Shown here one piece after another: positions 1-8,771 of a stretch of DNA of 25,657 nt; the stretch's first letter is position 1; each line of letters starts with the position of its first letter. The stretch covers positions 1-25,657 of the forward strand of contig DATBIO010000213.1 of NCBI GenBank assembly GCA_036556965.1, read 5' to 3'. The stretch comes from DATBIO01 sp036556965 (GTDB lineage Bacteria > Acidobacteriota > Vicinamibacteria > Fen-336). The position numbers were made by a program, and so were the translations under genes. Below the pieces are notes generated by a model that was not told the origin of the DNA, did no database searches, and was given only the letters and a program-made list of their open reading frames with translations.

Positions 1-2
1 TC

Positions 3-3000
3 CGTCTCGGAGAGGCGGAAGCGGAGACGGAAACGGCCGCCGCCCTCCCCCGCGCCCACGCCGTCCCCCTGGAGGCGTCCGTGGTCGAGCGTCTCCTCGC
101 GCGGCTGCCGCCCCTGGCCGTGGAGCCCGCGGACACGCGCGACTGGGCCATCCGGGAGAAGTCGCTGCCGCCGCCGCGCACCGGGGGCACGGTGCGCACC
201 CCCTTCCCGCCCCCCGATGCCGGAACGCCCGCCGCCGCGGGGACGCCCGGGCCCCTTCGCGTGGAGCGGCGCGCGCCGGAGGGCAGCGTCCCCCTGGCGC
301 CGCACCTCAGCATCACGTTCTCACGGCCCATGGTGGCGCTGACCGCGCACGAGGACCTGGCCCGGGTGCGTCCACTGGTGCTCTCGCCGGAGCCGGCGGG
401 GTCGTGGCGGTGGGTGGGCACGCGCACCCTCCTTTTCGAGCCGGAGGCGCGCTTCCCGATGGCCACCACCTACACGGCGGAGGTGCCGCCGGGCACGCGG
501 GCGGCGGACGGCACCGCGCTCGCGGAGCCGGTGCGCTGGACCTTCACCACTCCTCCGTCCACGCTGGTCGACTCGTGGCCCTCGGGACTGCCCGTCCGGC
601 GGCGGCCGGTCCTGGCGGCCGTCTTCGACCAGCGCGTGGACCCCGCCGAGGTGCTGGCCACGGTGCGCCTGCGCGCGGAGGGCCGCGCGTTCGCGGTGCG
701 CGCGGCGTCGGCGGAGGAGACGGAGGCCGAGCCCGAGGTGTCGCGGCGCCTGCGCGCGGCGCCGGGCGGCCGCGCCGTGGCCTTCGTCCCCGAGGAGCAG
801 CTTCCCGGCAACGCCGCCGTGGAGGTGGTGATCGGGCCCGGCACCCCGTCCGCGGAGGGTCCGCGCGTCACCGACAAGGCGCAGGGGTGGAGCTTCAGCA
901 CGTACGGGCCGATGCGGGTGCGCGAGCACCGTTGCGCCTGGGCGCCCTGTCCGCCCTCCACGCCCTGGCACGTCTGGTTCACGAACCCGGTGGACGCCGA
1001 GCAGTTCCTTCCCGACATGGTCACGGTCACGCCCGCGCTGCCCGCCCTGCGCGTCGACGTGCACGGCCAGATGGTGGTGATCCGCGGACGCTCCCAGGGC
1101 CGCACCACGTACCGCGTGCGCTTCTCCCCCGAGACGCCCGACGTGTTCGGCCAGACCCTGGGCGCGAGCGATCCCCTGGCCTTCGCCGTCGGCCCCGCGG
1201 AGCCGCGCCTGTGGGCCCCCGGAGGCGACTTCGTCGTGCTCGACCCCGCGGGCGGGGCCCGGCTGTCCGTGTTCAGCGTGAACCTCCCCGCGCTCCGCGT
1301 GCGCGCGCACGCGGTGGGACCCGAGCACTGGCGCGACTTCCGCCGCTTCCGCGAGCAGCGGTTCCGCGACCGCGCTCTCCCTCCGCTCCCCGGACGACCC
1401 GTGCTCTCGCGCACGATCGAGGTCAAGGCCGCGCCCGACCAGATCACGGAGACGGCCCTCGACCTGGGCGGGGCCCTGCCCGAGGGCCTGGGCCAGCTCG
1501 TGGTGGTGGTGGAGCCGGCCACCGCGCAGGTGACGGGAGGGCCGGCGGGGGCCGCCCGGCGCTCCCCGCGCCGCGACGTCCAGCCCGTGTCCGCCTGGGT
1601 GCAGGGCACGCGCATCGGCCTGCAGGCCATGGTGGACAACCACGAGGTGCGCGCCTGGGCCTCCGCCCTCGCCGACGGACGGCCGCTGGCCGGGGTCCGC
1701 GTGCGGCTGTGGCCCTCGGGGGCGGAGGCCACCACGGGCGCCGACGGGCTGGCCAGCCTGCCCCTGGCCGATGCGCCGGCCCTGGCCCTCGTCGCCCAGC
1801 AGGGTGCGGACCGCGCGCTGCTCTTCGACTCCACCGCCTGGTGGTCGGACAACGGGTCCTGGCGCGCGTTCCACGCGGGCGGCGCGTTCCGGTGGTTCGC
1901 CTTCGACGACCGTCGGCTGTACCGGCCGGGTGAGGAGGTGCGGGTCAAGGGCTGGATCCGCACGGTGGGCGGGGAGAAGGACGGCGACGTGGATCCGTGG
2001 TCGCGCCCGCTCACCACGCTCAGCTGGACGCTGAAGGACTCCCAGGGCAACGAGGTGGGCAAGGGGCGGGGCGAGGTGAATCCCTTCGGCGCCTTCGAGG
2101 CCACGCTGAAGCTCCCGCCCACCATGAACCTGGGCACGGCGGCGCTGCACCTGCGGGCGCACCCTCCGGGCGAGACCCAGGCCGGGCACGACCACGTGCA
2201 CGCGTTCGAGGTCCAGGAGTTCCGGCGTCCCGAGTTCGAGGTGGACGTGCAGGTGGCGGGGGGGCCGCACTTCGTGGGCGGGCACGCGGTGGCCACGGTG
2301 ACGGCGTCCTACTTCGCGGGCGGCGCCCTGGGCGCCTCGGAGGTCGCCTGGCAGGCCTCCGCCACGCCGGGCCACTATCGCCCACCCAACCGTGACGACT
2401 TCACCTTCGGAACGTGGGTGCCCTGGTGGGAGCCGTGGAGCGGGCCCGCCGTGGCCGCGCGCACGGAGACGTTCGCGGCCCGCACCGACGCGGCCGGCCG
2501 GCACCGCCTGCGCGTCGACTTCGACTCGGTGAGCCCGGCGCGGCCGAGCACGCTGCGCCTCGAGGCCACGGTGGCGGACGTGAACCGGCAGGCCTGGACG
2601 GACGGGGCCACGCTCCTCGTCCATCCCGCGGCCCGCTACGTCGGGCTGCGCACGGAGCGGCCCTTCGTCGGCCGCGGGGAGGCGCTGCGCGTGGACGCCA
2701 TCGTCACCGACCTGGACGGGCGCGCGCTGGAGGGCGCCGCGGTGGAGATGACGGCGGAGCGTCTGGAGTGGACGCATCGGGCCGGGCGTTGGACGGAGGC
2801 GGTGGCGGAAAGGGAGAGCTGCCGCCTGGTCTCCGCCGCGGAGGCGGCGGCCTGCACCTTCCGCCCGCGCGAAGGGGGGACGTGGCGGGTCACCGCGCGC
2901 GTGGCCGACGAGCGGGACCGGCCCAACGAGACGCAGCTCCGCGTCTGGGTGGCGGGCGACCGGGTGGCCCCCTCCCGGGACGTGGCCGAGGAGCGCGTGA

Positions 3001-5894
3001 CGCTGGTGCCGGACCGCAAGGAGTACCGCGCGGGCGACGTGGCCCGCCTGCTGGTGGTGGCCCCCTTCGCCCCCGCGGAGGGCGTGCTGAGCCTGCGGCG
3101 CTCCGGCCTGCTGCGCACCGAGCGCTTCCGGATGGACGGCGCCACGCACCAGCTCGAGGTGCGCATCGAGGAGGCGTGGACCCCCAACGTCCACGTGCAG
3201 GTGGACCTGGTGGGCAAGGGCACGCGCGCGGAGGAGGAGGGCGCGGCCGCGGGCCCGCGGCCGGCCTTCGCCAGCGGCACGGTGAACCTGTCCATCCCGC
3301 CGGCCACGCGCACCCTCTCCGTCACCGCCGCGCCGCGCGACGCCGCCGTCGATCCCGGCGCGCGGACGGAGGTCGAGGTGGCGGTGGCGGACGCCGAGGG
3401 ACGGCCGCTGGCCGGCGCCGAGGTGGCCCTGGTGGTGGTGGACGAGGCGGTGCTCTCGCTGACGGGGTACCGCATGCCGGACCCGCTGGCCGCCTTCTAC
3501 GCCCTGCGCGATCCGGGCACGCGCGACTACACGGTCCGGCGGCACGTGGTGCTGACCCAGCCGGAGACCGAGGAGCGGGACCAGATGCTGGGGTTGGAGG
3601 CCGGCGTGGCCGGCGGGGCCATGGCCGACAGGATGGCCCCCGCCCCCGCGTCGCCGCCGGCCGCGCGCGCCGTGGCCAAGTCGGCCTTCGCGGCGAACGA
3701 GCAGCGGGCCGACGCGGCGGAGCCCATCCGCATGCGGGCCGACTGGAACGCGCTGGCCGCCTTCGTGCCGTCCTCGATCACGGACTCGGCGGGGAAGGTG
3801 CGGGTGCCGGTGACCGTCCCCGACAACCTCACGCGCTACCGCATCATGGCCGTGGCCGCCACCTCCGGCCGCGCCTTCGGCAAGGGCGAGTCCGGCCTCA
3901 CCGCGCGCCTGCCCCTCATGGTGCGGGCGTCGCCGCCGCGCTTCCTCAACTTCGGGGACCGCTTCGAGCTCCCCGTGGTCCTGCAGAACCAGACGGAGGC
4001 CGCCCTCGAGGTGGAGGTCGCGGTGCGCGCGGCCAACCTCGTGCTCACCGGCCCGCAGGGCCTGCGCGCGCGCGTCCCCGCCGGCCAGCGCGTCGAGGTG
4101 CGCTTCCCGGCCTCCGCCGCGCGCGCGGGCACCGCCCGCGTGCAGCTCGCCGCGCAGAGCGGCCGCCACGCCGACGCCAGCGAGCACGCGCTGCCCGTGT
4201 GGACGCCCGCCACCACGGAGGCCTTCGCCACCTACGGCACCCTGGACGCGGGGATCGTGGCGCAGCCGGTGCGCGCGCCGGGCGACGCCATCCCCGACTT
4301 CGGCGGCCTGGAGGTCACGACCTCGTCCACCGCCCTCTCCGCCCTCACCGACGCCGTCCTGTACCTGGTGGCCTACCCGTTCGACTGCGCGGAGCAGATC
4401 TCCTCGCGCGTGCTCGGCGTGGCGGGCCTCCGCGACGTGCTCGCCGCCTTCCGGGCCGAGGGCCTGCCGGAGCCCAGGGCGGTGGTGGAGGCGGTGGAGC
4501 GCGACGTCGCCCTGCTGCGGCGCATCCAGAACGCGGACGGCGGGTGGCCTTTCTGGCGCCGCGGCGACGAGTCCTGGCCGTACGTCAGCATCCACGTGGC
4601 CCACGCCCTGCAGCGCGCCCGGGAGAAGGGCTTCCCGGTCCCCGCGGAGACCCAGGAGCGCGCCCGCGGCTACCTGCGCGGGATCGAGAGCCGCTTCCCG
4701 TCGTGGTACGGCCCCGAGGTGCGGCGCACCCTCACCGCGTACGCGCTCTACGTCCGCCACCGCATGGGCGACGGCGACGCCGCGCGCGCCCGCCGGCTGT
4801 GGACGGAGGGCGGGACCTCGCTCCGCCTGGAGGCGGTGGGCTGGCTGCTGCCCGTGCTGGCCGCCGACCCGGCGTCGCGGACGGCGGTCACGGAGATCCG
4901 CCGGCACCTGGGCAACCGCGCGGTGGAGGCGGCCGGCACTGCCCACTTCACCGACACCTACGGCGAGCAGGGCGCCCACGTGCTGCTGCACTCCGACCGC
5001 CGGGCCGACGCCGTGATCCTGGAAGCCTTGATCGGGGACCAGCCCGCCAGCACGCTCATCCCCAAGCTGGTGGAGGGACTGCTCGGCCACCGGCGCCAGG
5101 GGCGGTGGGGCAACACGCAGGAGAACGCCTTCGTCCTCCTGGCCCTGGACCGCTATTTCCAGGCCTACGAGAAGACGACCCCGGACTTCGTGGCGCGGCT
5201 GTGGCTGGGCGAGCGCTACGCCGGCGAGCACGCCTTCCGCGGGCGCAGCGCGGAGAGGCAGCACGTGGACGTCCCCATGGCCGCGGTGGCGGCGGGGGGA
5301 GCGGCGGACCTGGTGATGGCCAAGGACGGCCCCGGCCGGATGTACTACCGCATCGGCATGCAGTACGCCCCGCGCAGCCTCCGCCTGGCCCCCGCCGACC
5401 ACGGCTTCACCGTGGAGCGCCACTACGAGGCGGTGGACGATCCCGCCGACGTTCGGCGGGACGCGGACGGCGCCTGGCGCCTGCGCGCGGGGGCGCGTGT
5501 GCGCGTGCGCGTGACCATGGTCACGGCCTCGCGCCGCTACCACGTGGCCCTGGTGGACCCCCTGCCCGCGGGCCTGGAGGCCCTCAACCCCGAGCTGGCC
5601 ACCACGGGGACCATCGCCGCGCCGACGCCCCAGACCGTGGACGTGGAGGGCGGCCCCGGCCTGGAGCTCGGGCACTGGTGGTGGTGGCGCCGGGTCTGGT
5701 ACGACCACCAGAACATCCGCGACGAGCGTGTGGAGGCCTTCGCCGGGCTAGTCTGGGAGGGGGTGTGGACGTACCGGTACCTGGCCCGGGCCACCACCCC
5801 GGGGCAGTTCGTGGTCCCCCCTCCGCGGGCGGAGGAGATGTACCACCCGGAGACCTTCGGGCGGGGCGCCACCGACCGCGTGGTGGTGGAGTGA
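3..5894 (+). CDS. Bacterial alpha-2-macroglobulin (5' end outside window)
   Basis: Large envelope protein expected to trap proteases in the periplasm or at the cell surface through a reactive thioester. The C-A-E-Q thioester motif is at 4386-4397 (residues 1436-1439 counted from the GTG at 81). Visible order: Ig-like N-terminal domains; a macroglobulin domain opening with the FDDRRLYRPGEEV stretch (about residue 608); a low-complexity Ala/Pro-rich bait-like segment (about 1160-1217); the A2M domain with TVPDNLTRYR (about 1247); and the thioester domain with an NADGGWPFW helix-hairpin motif. The C terminus, with a Tyr-His-Pro-Glu-Thr-Phe stretch, looks complete. The frame stays open to the left edge and its upstream codons (LPRAHAVPLEAS) read like family sequence, so the GTG at 81 is probably internal and the signal peptide or lipobox lies outside. 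Such genes often sit beside pbpC, which cannot be checked here. Family call is confident; the bait boundary is inferred. Confidence 0.95.
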   Translation, partial: RLGEAEAETETAAALPRAHAVPLEASVVERLLARLPPLAVEPADTRDWAIREKSLPPPRTGGTVRTPFPPPDAGTPAAAGTPGPLRVERRAPEGSVPLAPHLSITFSRPMVALTAHEDLARVRPLVLSPEPAGSWRWVGTRTLLFEPEARFPMATTYTAEVPPGTRAADGTALAEPVRWTFTTPPSTLVDSWPSGLPVRRRPVLAAVFDQRVDPAEVLATVRLRAEGRAFAVRAASAEETEAEPEVSRRLRAAPGGRAVAFVPEEQLPGNAAVEVVIGPGTPSAEGPRVTDKAQGWSFSTYGPMRVREHRCAWAPCPPSTPWHVWFTNPVDAEQFLPDMVTVTPALPALRVDVHGQMVVIRGRSQGRTTYRVRFSPETPDVFGQTLGASDPLAFAVGPAEPRLWAPGGDFVVLDPAGGARLSVFSVNLPALRVRAHAVGPEHWRDFRRFREQRFRDRALPPLPGRPVLSRTIEVKAAPDQITETALDLGGALPEGLGQLVVVVEPATAQVTGGPAGAARRSPRRDVQPVSAWVQGTRIGLQAMVDNHEVRAWASALADGRPLAGVRVRLWPSGAEATTGADGLASLPLADAPALALVAQQGADRALLFDSTAWWSDNGSWRAFHAGGAFRWFAFDDRRLYRPGEEVRVKGWIRTVGGEKDGDVDPWSRPLTTLSWTLKDSQGNEVGKGRGEVNPFGAFEATLKLPPTMNLGTAALHLRAHPPGETQAGHDHVHAFEVQEFRRPEFEVDVQVAGGPHFVGGHAVATVTASYFAGGALGASEVAWQASATPGHYRPPNRDDFTFGTWVPWWEPWSGPAVAARTETFAARTDAAGRHRLRVDFDSVSPARPSTLRLEATVADVNRQAWTDGATLLVHPAARYVGLRTERPFVGRGEALRVDAIVTDLDGRALEGAAVEMTAERLEWTHRAGRWTEAVAERESCRLVSAAEAAACTFRPREGGTWRVTARVADERDRPNETQLRVWVAGDRVAPSRDVAEERVTLVPDRKEYRAGDVARLLVVAPFAPAEGVLSLRRSGLLRTERFRMDGATHQLEVRIEEAWTPNVHVQVDLVGKGTRAEEEGAAAGPRPAFASGTVNLSIPPATRTLSVTAAPRDAAVDPGARTEVEVAVADAEGRPLAGAEVALVVVDEAVLSLTGYRMPDPLAAFYALRDPGTRDYTVRRHVVLTQPETEERDQMLGLEAGVAGGAMADRMAPAPASPPAARAVAKSAFAANEQRADAAEPIRMRADWNALAAFVPSSITDSAGKVRVPVTVPDNLTRYRIMAVAATSGRAFGKGESGLTARLPLMVRASPPRFLNFGDRFELPVVLQNQTEAALEVEVAVRAANLVLTGPQGLRARVPAGQRVEVRFPASAARAGTARVQLAAQSGRHADASEHALPVWTPATTEAFATYGTLDAGIVAQPVRAPGDAIPDFGGLEVTTSSTALSALTDAVLYLVAYPFDCAEQISSRVLGVAGLRDVLAAFRAEGLPEPRAVVEAVERDVALLRRIQNADGGWPFWRRGDESWPYVSIHVAHALQRAREKGFPVPAETQERARGYLRGIESRFPSWYGPEVRRTLTAYALYVRHRMGDGDAARARRLWTEGGTSLRLEAVGWLLPVLAADPASRTAVTEIRRHLGNRAVEAAGTAHFTDTYGEQGAHVLLHSDRRADAVILEALIGDQPASTLIPKLVEGLLGHRRQGRWGNTQENAFVLLALDRYFQAYEKTTPDFVARLWLGERYAGEHAFRGRSAERQHVDVPMAAVAAGGAADLVMAKDGPGRMYYRIGMQYAPRSLRLAPADHGFTVERHYEAVDDPADVRRDADGAWRLRAGARVRVRVTMVTASRRYHVALVDPLPAGLEALNPELATTGTIAAPTPQTVDVEGGPGLELGHWWWWRRVWYDHQNIRDERVEAFAGLVWEGVWTYRYLARATTPGQFVVPPPRAEEMYHPETFGRGATDRVVVE

Positions 5895-5895
5895 G

Positions 5896-5916
5896 GGGGA
5901 GGCGCGTCACCTCCCG
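5896..5916 (+). terminator. Weak hairpin after the macroglobulin gene
   Basis: GGGAGG (5897-5902) pairs with CCTCCC (5910-5915) across a 7-nt loop, immediately after the TGA. No T-tract follows, so this may only be a 3'-end stabilising hairpin or chance in GC-rich DNA. Confidence 0.25.
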
Positions 5917-5954
5917 GCCTCTGGGGACTCTGTTTCCGTGAACGAGGCCGCGCC

Positions 5955-6659
5955 ATGAGCACCGCTCGCGCAACCGGCACCGCCGCCCCGGCCCCCGTCC
6001 CCCCCGTCGAGGCCCTCTCCGACGAGGAGGTGGTGCGCCGGGTGCGCGGGGGAGAGCCGGCCCTCTTCGAGATCCTCATGCGCCGTCACAACCAGCGGCT
6101 CTACCGCGTGGCGCGCGCCATCCTGCGCGACGAGGCGGAGGCCGAGGACGTGATGCAGCAGGCCTACGTGAGCGCCTACGCGCACCTCGACCAGTTCGAG
6201 GGGCGCGCGCGCTTCGCCACCTGGCTCACGCGCATCGCCGCCTACGAGGCCTTCGCGCGGCGGCGGCGGCGTGTCCGGCACGCGGAGATGGAGGCCATGG
6301 AGCAGAGAGAAGCGGCGGGGGCCGTGCGCGAGCCCGACCCGGAGCGTCAGGCGTACGCGGGAGAGCTGCGCCACGCCCTGGAGGCGGCCCTCGACGCCAT
6401 CCCCGCGGCGTACCGCACCGTGTTCGTGCTGCGCGAGGTGCAGGGCCTCTCCACCACCGAGACCGCGGGGTGCCTCGGCATCTCGGAGGAGAACGCCAAG
6501 ACCCGGCTCCACCGCGCGCGCTCGCTGCTGCGCGAGGAGCTGTTCTCCCGCGCCGGCCTCGTGGCCGGCGACGTGTTCCTGTTCGGCGGCGGCCGCTGCG
6601 ACCGCGTGGTGGCGACCGTCCTCGGGCGGCTGGGCCTGCCCGGCCTCAGCGGCCGATGA
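5955..6659 (+). CDS. ECF-family RNA polymerase sigma factor
   Basis: Alternative sigma factor of the sigma70/ECF class that directs RNA polymerase to a dedicated promoter set. Region 2 covers about residues 35-105 (helix starting EALFEILMRRHNQRLYR-like, then DEAEAEDVMQQAYVSAY and the FEGRARFATWLTRIA stretch). Region 4 covers about 138-192 (IPAAYRTVFVLREVQGLS, then the HTH LGISEENAKTRLHRAR). A short C-terminal tail with a GGGRCDRVV motif follows; I associate RCDR-V tails with one ECF subgroup, but that is memory, not a search. The ATG at 5955 gives a natural start, with a modest GAGG upstream. No anti-sigma gene adjoins it: the downstream gene is convergent and overlaps its end by 14 bp. It lies 60 bp after the macroglobulin gene and could be cotranscribed. 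Confidence 0.93.
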   Translation: MSTARATGTAAPAPVPPVEALSDEEVVRRVRGGEPALFEILMRRHNQRLYRVARAILRDEAEAEDVMQQAYVSAYAHLDQFEGRARFATWLTRIAAYEAFARRRRRVRHAEMEAMEQREAAGAVREPDPERQAYAGELRHALEAALDAIPAAYRTVFVLREVQGLSTTETAGCLGISEENAKTRLHRARSLLREELFSRAGLVAGDVFLFGGGRCDRVVATVLGRLGLPGLSGR

Positions 6660-6807
6660 GGATCAGCACCCCGGCGGCCACGGCCAGCAGCGCGATCAGC
6701 AGGCCGAGGCCGGGCACGGCCAGCCCCGTCACCCCGAGCACGCCGCTCAGGATCAGCCAGACGGCCAGGACCTGGAACCCGAGCTGTCGGGTGGCTCTCA
6801 CGGGCAT
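6646..6807 (-). CDS. Small two-helix membrane protein (53 aa)
   Basis: Read from the ATG at 6807 (MPVRATRQLGF...). Almost the whole protein is two hydrophobic segments (about residues 9-27 and 33-52) joined by a tight Pro-Gly-Leu-Gly turn, ending Ile-Gly-Arg. This is the look of a widespread class of tiny two-TM proteins of unknown function. A GGAGAGGAGGG ribosome-binding stretch ends 11 nt before this ATG; the longer reading upstream is Arg/Gly/Pro-rich and lies over the zinc-finger gene, so I reject it. The gene begins 7 bp after the CGNR regulator's stop, so the two are probably one transcript, and its 3' end overlaps the convergent sigma-factor gene by 14 bp. Function unknown. Confidence 0.7.
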   Translation of the reverse strand: MPVRATRQLGFQVLAVWLILSGVLGVTGLAVPGLGLLIALLAVAAGVLILIGR

Positions 6808-6814
6808 GGGTGGA

Positions 6815-7462
6815 TCAACCCTCCTCTCCGCGGGCGGCGCCCCCGTGGCCCCGCCCCCGCGCGCGCTCGCGGAAGCGGCGCACCTTGGCCACGTTCCCAC
6901 AGTCGCGCATGTCGCACCAGCGCCGGCTGCCGTTCCGCGTGGCGTCCACGAACATCCAGCCGCAGGCCTCGCCCCCGCACTGCCGCACCCGGTCGAGATC
7001 GGGGGAGGACAGCAGTTCCGCCCCGGAGCGGGCCAGGGGCCAGATCACGCGCCCCAGGTCGCCCTGGCCCCGCGGCCACTCCCAGGCGAAGCCGGCGCCG
7101 CGGGGGACCAGCCGCTGGTGGGCGCGCGCCTCGGCCAGCTCGGCGTTGAGGGCGCGCAGGGCGGAGCGCGCGGGGGGGAGGCCGCGCAGGCGCGCCCGCA
7201 GGGTGCGGTAGAGGGCCTCCCGTAGCCGCCGCGCGCGGGCCAGGGCGCTGACCGCCGCCCGGGCGCGCGTGGCCGCCGCCCTGCGCAGCCGCGCCGCCTC
7301 CGCCCCCGAGAGCGCGCCCGCCCTCCGCGCCCAGTCCACCAGGTCGCCGTAGGAGAGGAGCCTCTCGCGCAGGGGCCGGCCGCGGCGGCGCCCGCTCACC
7401 GTGTTCACGAAGTCCAGGCAGAGGCGGCCGCCCACCAGCTTGGGGCCGGCCGGGCCGCTCAT
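6815..7462 (-). CDS. CGNR zinc-finger / ABATE-domain regulator
   Basis: Predicted DNA-binding protein of the ABATE plus CGNR zinc-finger family, thought to be stress-responsive transcription factors. The N terminus (GGRLCLDFVNTV, residues 11-22) is the typical ABATE opening. The C-terminal zinc finger has Cys162, Cys167, Cys183 and Cys188 and ends in the DCGNVAKVRRFRER stretch. The fourth residue of the name-giving CGNR box is Val here rather than Arg, while the metal-binding cysteines are kept. It is divergent from a DinB-family gene across 79 bp with a nested inverted repeat, which suggests it may control that gene and itself. A TATCAT -10-like box on the minus strand (7475-7470) lies 7 nt before the ATG, so the mRNA may be leaderless. 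Confidence 0.88.
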   Translation of the reverse strand: MSGPAGPKLVGGRLCLDFVNTVSGRRRGRPLRERLLSYGDLVDWARRAGALSGAEAARLRRAAATRARAAVSALARARRLREALYRTLRARLRGLPPARSALRALNAELAEARAHQRLVPRGAGFAWEWPRGQGDLGRVIWPLARSGAELLSSPDLDRVRQCGGEACGWMFVDATRNGSRRWCDMRDCGNVAKVRRFRERARGRGHGGAARGEEG

Positions 7463-7477
7463 GCCACGAATGATACC

Positions 7478-7506
7478 TTGACGGCAGCCGCTCCCCCGCC
7501 TAGCTT
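7478..7506 (+). promoter_or_regulatory. Sigma70-like promoter of the DinB gene
   Basis: TTGACG (7478-7483), a 17-bp spacer and TAGCTT (7501-7506). Spacing is ideal and the important T, A and final T of the -10 are kept. The predicted start is near 7513, inside the inverted repeat that follows. Confidence 0.5.
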
Positions 7507-7539
7507 GTAACCATCAACAATGGTTTAGGAGGTTACAAG
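7504..7539. promoter_or_regulatory. Nested inverted repeat, putative operator (CGNR-DinB)
   Basis: CTTGTAACC (7504-7512) is perfectly repeated in inverse as GGTTACAAG (7531-7539). Nested within is AACCAT (7509-7514) with ATGGTT (7520-7525) around CAACA. The repeat covers the predicted -10 edge and start of the DinB promoter and includes the AGGAGG ribosome-binding site (7527-7532). It is strikingly AT-richer than its surroundings. The divergent CGNR protein is the obvious candidate ligand (inference). Confidence 0.6.
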
Positions 7540-7541
7540 GG

Positions 7542-8012
7542 ATGACGCGCTCCGAGAAGGTGCTGGACCACCTGCGGCGGGCCCTGGAGGGGGGGGCCTG
7601 GCACGGGGCCTCCCTGCTGGAGGCGGTGGCGGGCGTGAGCCCGGAGGTGGCGGCGGCGCGCGTGGTGCCGGGAGGCCATTCCGTGTGGGAGCAGCTCCTG
7701 CACGCCACGGCCTGGACGCACGCGGTGCGGCGGCGCCTGGCGGGCGAGGCGGTGGAGCTGGCGGAGCGCGAGGACTGGCCTCCCATCGGAGAGGTCGGCG
7801 AGGCGGGGTGGGCGGAGGCGCGCCGGGCCGCCGCCGAAGCCTTCGCCGCGCTGGAGGGGGCCGTCCGCGGGCTGGGCGAGGACGACCTCGATCGCACGGT
7901 GCCCGGCCGCGACTACCCGGCGGAGTTCATGCTCTGGGGACTGGCCCAGCACCTGGCCTACCACGCCGGTCAGGTCGGCATCCTCAAGCGGGCGGCGGCC
8001 GCGCGAGGCTAG
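7542..8012 (+). CDS. DinB-family protein
   Basis: Four-helix-bundle protein of the DinB/YfiT-like family. Members often bind a metal with a His triad and include thiol-dependent transferases, but the substrate cannot be told from sequence. Length (156 aa) is normal. Candidate metal ligands are His54 in the HSVWEQLLHATAW stretch and His137/His141 in the C-terminal LAQHLAYHAGQVGILKR helix, a typical DinB ending. The start is fixed by AGGAGG nine nucleotides before the ATG. The gene is divergent from the CGNR regulator and has its own promoter and a putative operator, so inducible expression is likely. It ends 18 bp before the convergent phosphatidylcholine synthase-like gene. Confidence 0.85.
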   Translation: MTRSEKVLDHLRRALEGGAWHGASLLEAVAGVSPEVAAARVVPGGHSVWEQLLHATAWTHAVRRRLAGEAVELAEREDWPPIGEVGEAGWAEARRAAAEAFAALEGAVRGLGEDDLDRTVPGRDYPAEFMLWGLAQHLAYHAGQVGILKRAAAARG

Positions 8013-8030
8013 CGCCGGGCGGGGGCGGGC

Positions 8031-8771
8031 TCACCCGGGCCGGACCGTGCGCGCGGCCAGGCGCGCCTTCCGGTCGAGGGCGAGGGACAGCCCCACGTAG
8101 AAGACGGGATAGGCAAGGGAGGCGAGCACGACGGGGACCGGGGTGTGCGGGTAGGAGGGGAGCATGCCCGTGATGAGGATGGTCCACGCCGCCGCCCCGA
8201 GGAGCAGGGCCGCGCGCCACGGGCGCGGCGCCAGGTTGGGGTAGAGGAAGCGCACGGGCAGCACGGTGAGCACGCTCAGCAGCACGCAGACCACCCCCGG
8301 CCCCGCGGGGCCGAAGCGGGCCGCCCAGAGCCCGGCGTAGAACGCGAACACGTTCCAGTACGACGGGAAGCCGAGGAAGAAGCCGTCCTCCTCCTGCTTC
8401 GCCTGCTGGTTGGCGAAGCCGAAGAGGCTGGCCACGAGGGCGAGCACCACGAATGCCCCCTGGGGGCTCGGCAGCCAGCCCATGCGCCAGACGAGGAGGA
8501 GAGGCACGAAGGTGAAGGTGAGGTAGTCGACGATGTCGTCGATGGTGCGGCCGTGGATGGCCCCCGCCCACCGCCGCACGTCCCAGCGCCGGGCCAGGGG
8601 CCCGTCCACGGCGTCGACGATCACGGGAGCGAGGAGGAGGGCCAGGACCAGGCGCGGGTCGGGCCGGGGAACGGCGACGAGGGCGGCCACGGCCAGGAAG
8701 TCGAAGGCGACCCCGCTGGCCGTGAGCAGGTGGACGAGGTACGCGCGCAGGCGGTGCGCGCGCGCGGTCAC
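8031..8771 (-). CDS. pcs: Phosphatidylcholine synthase-like CDP-alcohol transferase
   Basis: Polytopic inner-membrane enzyme expected to join choline to CDP-diacylglycerol, giving phosphatidylcholine and CMP. The CDP-alcohol phosphotransferase motif is present: Asp56-Gly57-x2-Ala60-Arg61, then Gly74-x3-Asp78-x3-Asp82. The wide spacing before the Gly and the following DYLTFTFVPLLLVWRMGWLP stretch are specifically like bacterial Pcs rather than PgsA or PssA. The predicted length of 246 aa fits. I choose the GTG at 8771: it overlaps the upstream TGA (GTGA) and has GGAG just before it; the longer reading is a shadow of the peptidase gene. It is last in the overlapping chain after the M55 peptidase. 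A related CDP-alcohol transferase of other specificity is the alternative. Confidence 0.85.
   Translation of the reverse strand: MTARAHRLRAYLVHLLTASGVAFDFLAVAALVAVPRPDPRLVLALLLAPVIVDAVDGPLARRWDVRRWAGAIHGRTIDDIVDYLTFTFVPLLLVWRMGWLPSPQGAFVVLALVASLFGFANQQAKQEEDGFFLGFPSYWNVFAFYAGLWAARFGPAGPGVVCVLLSVLTVLPVRFLYPNLAPRPWRAALLLGAAAWTILITGMLPSYPHTPVPVVLASLAYPVFYVGLSLALDRKARLAARTVRPG

Noticed and set aside
321..5708. A 1795-codon open frame on the minus strand
   Set aside because: It is the antisense shadow of the macroglobulin gene: composition is His/Arg/Gly/Pro-rich, no domain is recognisable, and such frames are expected at this GC content.
2414..5941. A 1175-codon open frame on the plus strand in another phase
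   Set aside because: Runs of Arg, Gly and Pro without hydrophobic pattern; it lies inside the macroglobulin gene, whose domains are clear.
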